A DNA stretch of 64,000 nt from Carboxylicivirga linearis (GTDB lineage Bacteria; Bacteroidota; Bacteroidia; Bacteroidales; Marinilabiliaceae): positions 62,001-126,000 of the forward strand of contig NZ_JAGUCO010000009.1 in the NCBI RefSeq assembly GCF_018271995.1. The letters are read 5' to 3'. The notes beneath the pieces are model-generated. The model saw nothing but the letters and a program-made list of their open reading frames with translations, was not told where the DNA came from and ran no database searches. Positions 8,268 through 15,330 of the stretch are shown piece after piece; the stretch's first letter is position 1; each line of letters begins with the position of its first letter. Both the position numbers and the translations under genes were made by a program.

Positions 8268-9053
8268 ATGCCAAGATATTTTATGGAGATGGCCTATAAT
8301 GGTCAAAACTATCATGGGTGGCAAATTCAGCCCAATGCAATAAGTGTGCAGGAAGTAATTAATGATGCTTTAAAAAAAGCTATTCGTGAAGAGGTGAATG
8401 TGGTTGGCGCCGGAAGAACTGATACAGGGGTACATGCTTCCTATTTTGTGGCTCACTTCGATTGTGAACAAGCTATTGAGGATACTCAGTTTATTCTTCA
8501 TCGATTAAATCGTATTTTACGAAATGATGTAGTTGTGTACTCCTTGTTTTTGGTTGATGATGAGGCTCATAGTCGTTTTGGTGCAGTTTCAAGAACCTAT
8601 CATTATTATATTAAGCCTTTTAAAACTCCTTTTTTTAATGACATATCATATCGTCCTTCATTTCACATTGATGTTGGAAAAATGAATGAAGCTGCCTACA
8701 CGTTATTTGAATACACCGATTTCACCAGTTTTAGTAAGTTGCATACAGATACCAAAACAAATAATTGTAAAATAATGCAGGCTCAATGGGTGGATAAAGA
8801 TGATATGTTGGTGTTTGTAATTAAGGCTGATCGTTTTTTGCGTAACATGGTTCGGGCAGTTGTAGGCACTTTATTGGAAGTGGGAAGAGGTAAAATGACG
8901 ATTGAGCAATTTAAAGAAGTGATTGAGGCAAAAAATCGTTCGCAGGCAGGAACATCAGTTCCGCCACAAGCACTTTTTTTAGTTGATGTTGAATATTCTA
9001 ATGAATTATTTCAGCCTATTGAAAAGAAACCACCAGTACAGGTTGATTTATAA
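8268..9053 (+). CDS. truA: tRNA pseudouridine(38-40) synthase TruA
   Basis: Isomerises uridine 38-40 in the tRNA anticodon arm. The catalytic Asp52 sits in GRTDTGVHA, and the family blocks RYFMEMAYNGQNYHGWQ at the start and FLRNMVRAVVGTLLEVGRG near residue 200 are clear. The start is placed at 8268 because the protein then begins MPRYFMEMAY, as the family does; an in-frame ATG 63 bases upstream would add 21 unrelated residues overlapping a likely promoter (TTTCTTTG near 8240). This gives 261 residues. The last 6 bases overlap the 3' end of the converging aroE gene. Confidence 0.96.
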   Translation: MPRYFMEMAYNGQNYHGWQIQPNAISVQEVINDALKKAIREEVNVVGAGRTDTGVHASYFVAHFDCEQAIEDTQFILHRLNRILRNDVVVYSLFLVDDEAHSRFGAVSRTYHYYIKPFKTPFFNDISYRPSFHIDVGKMNEAAYTLFEYTDFTSFSKLHTDTKTNNCKIMQAQWVDKDDMLVFVIKADRFLRNMVRAVVGTLLEVGRGKMTIEQFKEVIEAKNRSQAGTSVPPQALFLVDVEYSNELFQPIEKKPPVQVDL

Positions 9054-9794
9054 ATCATTCCAGATTGACCATGATGCCTCTGCCTGAAGATGCAACATCT
9101 CCAAACCATTTTTAGTTGTAGCTCCGTTTTTTGCCCCCAACTGCATAAACTTGGTATTCTCTGGATTGTATGTCAGATCAAAAAGTAAATGCTTGTCCGA
9201 TAAACAATCATAGTTAATGTCAGGGCACTTATCAATATTAGGATACATGCCCAGTGGAGTTGAGTTGGCTATGACAGTATATTCATTGAGAATGTCTTCT
9301 GATAATGAGGCGTAGTTGATTAAATTGTCAGAATCAGCTTTACGGCTTACATATTTAAATTCAAGACCAAGCATCTCTAATGCGTGTGCAACTGCTTTTG
9401 CTGCGCCACCTGTTCCTAAAACTAAGGCTTTTTTATGATGATCTTTTAATAAAGGCTGAATGGAATTCTTAAACCCAATCAAATCAGTATTGTATCCTTT
9501 GAGATAAGGTTTCTTATCCTTCCAGGTTATTTTAATTGAATTAACAGCCCCAACTTTTTCAGCGGTTATATCCAATTCATTCAGGTATTTTATCACCTTT
9601 TCTTTGTATGGAATAGTAACTGAAAGACCTGCAATGTAGGGGTGGTGATCAATTAAGCTGGGAAGTTCCTCAATAGTAGGAATTTCAAAATTCAAAAAGC
9701 GGGCGTTAATATTTTCGTCTTTGAATTTTTGAGTAAAGTATTTGTATGAAAATGATTGAGCAAGAGGATAACCTATTAAACCAAAAGTTTTCAT
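9048..9794 (-). CDS. aroE: Shikimate dehydrogenase
   Basis: Reduces 3-dehydroshikimate to shikimate with NADPH in aromatic amino acid synthesis. Seen: the shikimate-binding Ser pair near 14-16 (AQSFS), catalytic Lys64 in SVTIPYKEKV, Asn85 in GAVNSI, Asp104 in GYNTDLIGF, the dinucleotide loop GTGGAAKA (127-134), and NSTPLGMYP. At 248 residues it is slightly shorter than typical AroE (about 270), with a compact C terminus, as in many Bacteroidota. It is the last gene of a minus-strand operon, 2 bases after the DUF368 gene. Confidence 0.95.
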   Translation of the reverse strand: MKTFGLIGYPLAQSFSYKYFTQKFKDENINARFLNFEIPTIEELPSLIDHHPYIAGLSVTIPYKEKVIKYLNELDITAEKVGAVNSIKITWKDKKPYLKGYNTDLIGFKNSIQPLLKDHHKKALVLGTGGAAKAVAHALEMLGLEFKYVSRKADSDNLINYASLSEDILNEYTVIANSTPLGMYPNIDKCPDINYDCLSDKHLLFDLTYNPENTKFMQLGAKNGATTKNGLEMLHLQAEASWSIWNDL

Positions 9795-9796
9795 GA

Positions 9797-10717
9797 CTAT
9801 GCGTTTTGATGTTTTTTATTGGCTGTTAATTCGGTGGCAACAATGCTAGCTATCCCTAAAATAATAAAAAACAAGGCCAAATAAAACCCGCCGTCTAAGT
9901 TTGGTAAATAATAATTGTAGTCAACCGTTTTAATTTTTTCGCCAAACTGTTTTGTAACGGCTTCTTTCCAAGGCCATAATATACCCAATGATCCGGCAAT
10001 AAATCCCGATAATAATGCGATGGTTTGGTTATGATATTTTTTTAATAGCCAAGACAGGAAGTGAGAGAAAGCTACCAGTCCAACTCCGGCACCTATTGCT
10101 ACAGGTAATAATACTTTAACATTTAACTCGCTAACAGCATTAATCATTACCAATTGGTAATTTCCCAAAAGAATGAGAACAAATGAGCCTGATAAACCAG
10201 GTAGTATCATACTACATATGGCTACCACACCACAAAATAGTAAATAGATAAATGAATTGTTTTCTGAAGCTGGCGTCAATACAGATATTGATACAGCCAC
10301 TGCGGTTCCGATTATTAGGCTTACGATGGAAGAAGCATTCCATTTCTTTACTGTTTTACCCACAAAAAATACAGAAGCAATTACTAGTCCAAAGAAAAAA
10401 GCCCAAATATAAATGGGATGATTTTCGAACAAAAATTTAAAAAGTTTTGCCAGCGAAATAATGGCAATTCCAACACCCGCAAATAAAGAAACCAAGAAAG
10501 CTAAATCGATGTGATCAGCAAACTCTTTGAATTTACCAGTTAATAAGAGTTTAAGAGCTTTTACATCAAAAGATTTAATGGCATTAATTAATCGTTCAAA
10601 TATTCCGGTAATTAAAGCAATAGTTCCACCTGAAACGCCAGGTATAACATTGGCAGCACCCATGGCTGCTCCTTTGATAGCAGTTTTTAAATAAAACGAA
10701 AAATTTTGCTTACTCAT
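9797..10717 (-). CDS. DUF368 membrane protein (PopT-type polyprenyl-phosphate translocase family)
   Basis: A polytopic membrane protein of 306 residues. Two related helical-hairpin motifs, VIPGVSGGTIALITG (about 24-38) and LPGLSGSFVLILLG (about 172-185), show the internal inverted duplication of DUF368. Members of this family have been reported to recycle undecaprenyl phosphate across the cytoplasmic membrane for cell-wall and glycan synthesis; this is known of the family and is inferred here. It sits 2 bases from aroE and 20 bases from the TPR gene, so all three are probably on one message. Confidence 0.88.
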   Translation of the reverse strand: MSKQNFSFYLKTAIKGAAMGAANVIPGVSGGTIALITGIFERLINAIKSFDVKALKLLLTGKFKEFADHIDLAFLVSLFAGVGIAIISLAKLFKFLFENHPIYIWAFFFGLVIASVFFVGKTVKKWNASSIVSLIIGTAVAVSISVLTPASENNSFIYLLFCGVVAICSMILPGLSGSFVLILLGNYQLVMINAVSELNVKVLLPVAIGAGVGLVAFSHFLSWLLKKYHNQTIALLSGFIAGSLGILWPWKEAVTKQFGEKIKTVDYNYYLPNLDGGFYLALFFIILGIASIVATELTANKKHQNA

Positions 10718-10737
10718 AAGTAGCTGTAAGTTGTATG

Positions 10738-12147
10738 TTAAGTGTTTGGAAGAATTGATTTGAATTCTGGAATTTTTTGAATTTCAGGAATTTCATCCAA
10801 TAAATAAGATAATAGCGATGAGTCGGTATTCAATGCTTTTTTTAACTCAGAAAAAGCTGAGATGTTATCATTCAAATACTTGTAATTAATTATTACCGAA
10901 AGATAATGAATGGCTGCTACATCGGAGTATTGCTCTTGTAACTCTTTTAAAAACTCTTGTAGTACAAACGATTTATCCAGTCCCATCTTCAGTTTAAGTA
11001 ATTCAATCCATCCGCTTAGTTCTTCCGGATCGATGTTTAAACCATTTTCAAGACTTCGAGTGGCATCATCAGCTTGGTCTAATTCAAATAATCCACGTGC
11101 ATGAGCAAACCAATAGTCAGCATTCATTGGGTTTATCGAAATGGCTTGATCAATGGCCTGGAGACCGTTTTTAAAATCTTCCTTTTCCATCAAAGCTGTT
11201 CCAATTCCATACCATGCATCTCCACTTTCGGGGAGTTCTTTGGTTACCAGCTTGTAAAAACGAATAGCCATATCAAAATTGCCGAGTTGTTCCCAGCAAT
11301 CAGCTATGTACTGATAGGTTAAAACAACATCGCGGCTTAAGCTAACATGATAAATATAAGCTTCTAGAGCTTCAGCAAAGCATCCTTTATGTGCCAGGCT
11401 ATTTCCTTTGTTGAAATAGGCCTCGGTGTGGTATGGATTGATGGCAATGGTAAAGTCATATGCCTGACTGGCTTCAATAAAACGATCTTCTTTGTTATAA
11501 AGAATTCCAACATTATACCATGCATTTTCTGAGAAAGGATCTAATTCAAGAACTCTTTCATAAATGTTAATACTTCTTTGTCTTTCGCCTATTTTCTCCA
11601 GTGCAAAAGCAAATTCAAACAAAGCATTGGTATTATTGGGGTATTTATTAGAAAGTATTTCAAGAAACTTTACCGCCTCAATATATACTTCTGACTGGTT
11701 GAGGTTATAAGCTATTTCTAAAAGAATATCCTCTTCATCATCAAAAGCAAGGTCTACCGCCCGGTTAAAATATCTTACTGCCGAATGAATTTCATCCTTT
11801 TGCAACATAACCCATCCTAATGTGATAAATACTTCAGGATTGGTGTTTTCAATGGGGGCCACTTTTAGTAAAATACCAAGGGCATCATCCAGTTGATTTG
11901 AATCAGCCAAGAAGCCTGCTTTTTTTACAAGAAGAGAAGTGGATTGTGGATGTTGTCGCAATCCTATTTGTAGAATCTGTTCAGCCTGTTTTAATAGGCT
12001 TTTCTCCAGATAGAAATCAAAAATATTTTCAACTTGATGTACGTCAAAAAAGACTTCTTTGTCTTTGCTGATCATCCTCTCAAATCGTTTAACAGCCTCT
12101 ACTACATCATCATGGTTGGCGTGCAAGAAATCCTGCATATACTTCAT
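10738..12147 (-). CDS. TPR-repeat protein
   Basis: 469 residues built almost wholly of tetratricopeptide repeats, seen as recurring A-W/Y-x-x-G-x-x-L and N-P/D-P spacings (for example AWYNVGILYNKEDRFIEAS, AYFNKGNSLAHKGCFAEAL, AWYGIGTALMEKEDFKNGL, each followed by an INP or LDP turn). No signal peptide or membrane helix is visible, so it is probably a cytoplasmic scaffold. The partner is unknown. It is the promoter-proximal gene of a minus-strand operon with the DUF368 protein and aroE. Confidence 0.88.
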   Translation of the reverse strand: MKYMQDFLHANHDDVVEAVKRFERMISKDKEVFFDVHQVENIFDFYLEKSLLKQAEQILQIGLRQHPQSTSLLVKKAGFLADSNQLDDALGILLKVAPIENTNPEVFITLGWVMLQKDEIHSAVRYFNRAVDLAFDDEEDILLEIAYNLNQSEVYIEAVKFLEILSNKYPNNTNALFEFAFALEKIGERQRSINIYERVLELDPFSENAWYNVGILYNKEDRFIEASQAYDFTIAINPYHTEAYFNKGNSLAHKGCFAEALEAYIYHVSLSRDVVLTYQYIADCWEQLGNFDMAIRFYKLVTKELPESGDAWYGIGTALMEKEDFKNGLQAIDQAISINPMNADYWFAHARGLFELDQADDATRSLENGLNIDPEELSGWIELLKLKMGLDKSFVLQEFLKELQEQYSDVAAIHYLSVIINYKYLNDNISAFSELKKALNTDSSLLSYLLDEIPEIQKIPEFKSILPNT

Positions 12148-12161
12148 CGTTATTTATGCAA

Positions 12162-12169
12162 CAAAAATA
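12162..12169 (-). promoter_or_regulatory. Bacteroidota -7 promoter element for the TPR/DUF368/aroE operon
   Basis: On the minus strand this reads TATTTTTG, an exact TAnnTTTG. It ends 14 bases before the TPR start codon, so the 5' leader would be very short. Confidence 0.6.
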
Positions 12170-12262
12170 TCAAATTAATCAATACTTCCAATCGCATTAC
12201 AAGCAATTATATCAACACTTTATTAACGATTTATAAGGTGGTAAATGGGTGTAAAAAACAAA

Positions 12263-12279
12263 AGCCTCTGAAAGAGGCT
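12263..12279 (-). terminator. Minus-strand intrinsic terminator, inner
   Basis: AGCCTCT and AGAGGCT form a 7-bp hairpin with a 3-base loop. On the minus strand it is followed by TTTTGTTTTTT. It repeats the GAGGCT core of the hairpin 45 bases away. Confidence 0.6.
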
Positions 12280-12321
12280 AATGCATTAGGGTATTTAAAC
12301 ATTAAGGAGTTGACTAAAAAA

Positions 12322-12355
12322 AAGAGGCTGTCCTAGGGTTCGGTATCAGCCTCTT
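12322..12355 (-). terminator. Minus-strand intrinsic terminator, outer
   Basis: AAGAGGCTG (12322-12330) pairs with CAGCCTCTT (12347-12355), and on the minus strand it runs straight into eight T. No intact gene ends here: the nearest minus-strand gene stops at 12884, so either that transcript has a 530-base tail or the terminator belonged to a gene that has been lost. Confidence 0.65.
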
Positions 12356-12359
12356 GCCT

Positions 12360-12780
12360 GAAGAGAAATTGCACCTTTATCGCCAAAACACTAGAATTGT
12401 GCACTTTAATCTTACAAGCTGTGCCTGGTTTAAATGATTAAAACAGAATAAAATCGCCATTTTAAACTGTTCAGTTAGTGTTAAGAAATCGCCATTTTCT
12501 TTTGTGGGGTCACTCTTCATTTTACCTTGGCAAAAAAAATAGGGTTATGAAGACTTAAGTCTTCGGTTCGGTCAAAGCTTAGTTGTGTACTATTTGCATT
12601 TTTCCGTTGTTTGCCTTTGCAAATCAGGAATTAATTCTTCAATTGCTGTGCCAGTGTTTGTAATATTAACTTAATTAGGCTTTTATGTGAGAAAATTGAA
12701 TTGTTTGGCTTTAAAAATTTGTTCGGTTTTGATACAGGGGGTTGTACGAAAACGTGCACTGATATTTGCACACTTTATGA
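12360..12780. mobile_element. Gene-free stretch with possible remnant insertion-sequence ends
   Basis: This belongs to a 736-base gap (12148-12883) with no supportable gene. It holds TGCACCTTTATCGCC followed 26 bases later by TGCACTTTAATC, two direct copies of AAATCGCCATTTT (12451-12463 and 12486-12498), and near the other side GTGCACTGATATTTGCACAC. Repeated short motifs of this kind recall the multi-repeat ends of IS21-type elements, but no transposase reading frame remains. The match is from memory of the family and is weak. Confidence 0.28.
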
Positions 12781-12883
12781 CTAAAGGGCGCTAATTAACA
12801 AAGATAAACATTGCTAAACCTTATTTTGGCCAATGTGAATTAGTAATCAAATTTACTCACTGGCGGATGACTGATTTTAGTTC

Positions 12884-13780
12884 TTACATTGAGCCTAGAA
12901 GAAGCAGAAGAATACCTGTTAGGATACCTGCCAGATAAATAGCTTTTCGCTTGATGTTTTTTTCTTTGAATAGTAAAGCTCCGAAAACAAAAGCAATTAT
13001 TACACTACCCCGACGTAAGGCTGAAATAACTGAAATTAAGGCTTCTGGATTGCTCAGTGCATAAAAGTATGCAAAGTCGGCAATAACCAGCATAATGCCA
13101 ACCATTGGAATGCTCCATCGAAATGTAAAAGAACCGTGTTTTTTTCGTTGGGGGTACCAAATAAGGTAAACAATAGGAACCATTAACATTGCTTGATAAA
13201 CAGAAAACCAACTTTGTACAGCCATTCTGTCTAAATTGGTCATCAAGTATTTATCGTATAATCCGCTGGCTGCTCCAGTTAATGTTGCCAAAATAATAAA
13301 CCAGAACCAACGGTTGTTTTTTAATGAAATTCCTTCGAGTTTACCGATAGTTGAGAAAAGGTAGAAAAAAAGCAATGTTATTATCAATCCTAACCATTGT
13401 GTAATATTTAGTTGCTCACCAAAAATTAAAATGGCTCCAATTAATGTCCATAATGGACCTGTAGCTCGGATTGGACTAACAACGGTAATAGGTAGATGTT
13501 TGAGGGCAAAAAATGAAAAGATCCATGAGGTAAGAACTAATACTGCTTTGGCAAAAATAAATAAATGTGTTTGTAAATCGGCTCTGGGTATAAAAAGCAA
13601 GTCTCCTTCAATTAGGTAACCATTTCGCGATAAAATAAATATGGGTAGAAATAACAGGGCTGAAGACAGGGTGCTGACAAGTAATACCGGAAAAACAGCA
13701 TTGTTATTTACAGATACCTTCTTTAAAACATCGTAAATACCTAAAAAAAGAGCTGACACTAGAGCGTATAAAAACCACAT
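12884..13780 (-). CDS. EamA/DMT-superfamily transporter
   Basis: A 298-residue membrane protein with about ten hydrophobic helices in two EamA halves. The first ends near residue 145 and the second begins at RWFWFIILATLTGAASGLYD. Features such as PITVVSPIRATGPLWTLIGAILIFGEQLN in half one and EALISVISALRRGSVIIAFVFGALLFKE in half two are typical of metabolite exporters of the drug/metabolite superfamily. The substrate cannot be told. It is divergent from the amidohydrolase-like gene and has its own promoter 17 bases upstream of the start codon. Confidence 0.9.
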   Translation of the reverse strand: MWFLYALVSALFLGIYDVLKKVSVNNNAVFPVLLVSTLSSALLFLPIFILSRNGYLIEGDLLFIPRADLQTHLFIFAKAVLVLTSWIFSFFALKHLPITVVSPIRATGPLWTLIGAILIFGEQLNITQWLGLIITLLFFYLFSTIGKLEGISLKNNRWFWFIILATLTGAASGLYDKYLMTNLDRMAVQSWFSVYQAMLMVPIVYLIWYPQRKKHGSFTFRWSIPMVGIMLVIADFAYFYALSNPEALISVISALRRGSVIIAFVFGALLFKEKNIKRKAIYLAGILTGILLLLLGSM

Positions 13781-13796
13781 GAAGTAAAAATTTTCG

Positions 13797-13804
13797 CAAA
13801 ACTA
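13797..13804 (-). promoter_or_regulatory. Bacteroidota -7 promoter element for the DMT transporter
   Basis: The minus strand reads TAGTTTTG, an exact TAnnTTTG, ending 16 bases before the transporter start codon. Confidence 0.55.
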
Positions 13805-13924
13805 ATGCTTTTCAAAAGAGTGCAAAAGGTTCTACACTTTTCTTTAAGCCTTAATAGTATGCTAAGATGTATTGATTTTGCAAACCTTCTATGTTTTATT
13901 TATATTGGTATAAAACACCTTATT

Positions 13925-15250
13925 ATGGATTATGTACTAATTAAAAATGGCCAGGTAGTAGGTGATGATGAGGTGGTGGAGGCTGATTTACTAATAGGCA
14001 GTAATAAAATTGTTGCAATTGGAAATGGTTTGGAAAGACCTGAACCTGAGACTCCGGTAATTGATGCCGGAGGTAAATTTTTATTGCCCGGAGCTATTGA
14101 TACAAGCATTGCTTTTGGTGAGTTATGCACAGTCGAAAGTGACATTCAAAAGAGGTTTAATCAAGCCGAAATAATGGGAGGTACAACAGCTTTGATCGAA
14201 ACGATGATGCCTGGCTATTCGTTGGACGCAACCAGTGAATTAATAAACAGAAGAAATAAAAAGTTTTTTGTCGTTCCTGATTATAGCTTTCATTTGGCCT
14301 TGCAAGGATGGGAGGGAATTACTGCTAAGGATATTGATTATTGTTACTCTCATGAAGGTATAACTTCTTTTTTTCTTCGATGGCCTGTATTAGACTCTTT
14401 TAATCAGTCTAAGCTGGATGAAATTCTTCAGGTGATTGCTTATTTTGATTTGGTTGTGGTACTGGAAATGCAGCAGCCCGAAATAATGGAACATCGTTTT
14501 TCAAATTGGGATGAGGAATACAAAGAATCTATTGATGAACATCTGCGACAGTTCAGATATATTATTAAAAAGATCGTAAAGTTTGGTTGTCGGTTAAGTT
14601 TGTTAGGTGTTAGTTTTCAGGAACAAATGGAAGTGATAGAAGAGTATCGGGAGTCAGGATTGATTTCGGCTGAAATTGTGTTTCCATTTAATATTGGTGG
14701 TCAGGATAGATATGAAATTAATGAAGATTCTATTTTTTCAGGTTTTTCACTGAGTAACCGATTATCACTTATTAAAACAAATTATTTTTGGGAGCTTTTA
14801 CAAGATCCTCATTTCTTTATTGCACGTCCATTAATAAACCTATCCGGGGAGGGTATTGTAAAAACAAGTCAGGTTAATAATCGACCAGATGAGTTTTTTT
14901 TATTAAAGAATTTTCTTTCTGTAATATATACAGCTGGAGTTGTAGAAGGAAAGATCAGTATTTCGGAATTTGCCTCAATAGTTTCCGGCAGGCAGGCAAA
15001 AATATTTGGGCTTTATCCAAAAAAAGGCACTTTAAAAGTGGGTAGTGATGCTGATATTGTTGTTTGGGATCCTGATTTTGAGCGGAACTTATATTGTAAT
15101 TTCCCGGTTGGTATGGAATCAGAAAGTAAGAGTGTGAAATTGCGTGGGCGTCCTGACTTTGTTTTTGTAAGAGGAAATATGGTTTACGATGGAGAGAACT
15201 TTACCAAAGAAGGTTGCTGTGGACATTTTGTGTATCGTAGTCCTGTTTAA
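13925..15250 (+). CDS. Dihydroorotase/dihydropyrimidinase-like protein lacking the metal ligands
   Basis: The fold is that of cyclic amidohydrolases: N-terminal composite strands with MDYVLIKNGQVV, LLPGAIDTSIAFGE (53-66), GGTTALIETMMPG (85-97), DYSFHLALQGW (119-129), and a very typical C-terminal block LYPKKGTLKVGSDADIVVWDP (363-383). However, every expected metal site is changed. The HxH after GxID is Ser61-Ile-Ala63, the carboxylated Lys region has Arg152 (FFLRWP), VHAEN is VLEMQ near 179, VHVS is LGVS near 228, and the late Asp motif is SGEG near 307. It is therefore probably not a hydrolase but a structural or regulatory homologue, as CRMPs and inactive PyrC' proteins are. The start at 13925 is chosen because upstream codons encode an unrelated hydrophobic stretch. 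Length 441. Confidence 0.82.
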   Translation: MDYVLIKNGQVVGDDEVVEADLLIGSNKIVAIGNGLERPEPETPVIDAGGKFLLPGAIDTSIAFGELCTVESDIQKRFNQAEIMGGTTALIETMMPGYSLDATSELINRRNKKFFVVPDYSFHLALQGWEGITAKDIDYCYSHEGITSFFLRWPVLDSFNQSKLDEILQVIAYFDLVVVLEMQQPEIMEHRFSNWDEEYKESIDEHLRQFRYIIKKIVKFGCRLSLLGVSFQEQMEVIEEYRESGLISAEIVFPFNIGGQDRYEINEDSIFSGFSLSNRLSLIKTNYFWELLQDPHFFIARPLINLSGEGIVKTSQVNNRPDEFFLLKNFLSVIYTAGVVEGKISISEFASIVSGRQAKIFGLYPKKGTLKVGSDADIVVWDPDFERNLYCNFPVGMESESKSVKLRGRPDFVFVRGNMVYDGENFTKEGCCGHFVYRSPV

Positions 15251-15304
15251 TTCTCCTAAAACCCAATCCATCAAACAGAGGGCTGACTGATTACTTAAAA
15301 TAAT

Positions 15305-15312
15305 TATATTTG
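15305..15312 (+). promoter_or_regulatory. Bacteroidota -7 promoter element for the tyrosine kinase
   Basis: TATATTTG is an exact TAnnTTTG and ends 18 bases before the ATG at 15331. An in-frame TTG at 15310 lies inside this element, so it cannot be the true start. Confidence 0.65.
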
Positions 15313-15330
15313 CCTTGCAAAACTCAATCT

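Noticed and set aside
9048-9053. Overlap of the truA and aroE 3' ends
   Set aside because: A 6-base convergent overlap is common in compact genomes and needs no special explanation.
12034-12336. A 100-codon plus-strand frame crossing the TPR start and the terminators
   Set aside because: It runs antisense into the TPR gene and through two hairpins; the sequence is low in complexity and has no recognisable domain.
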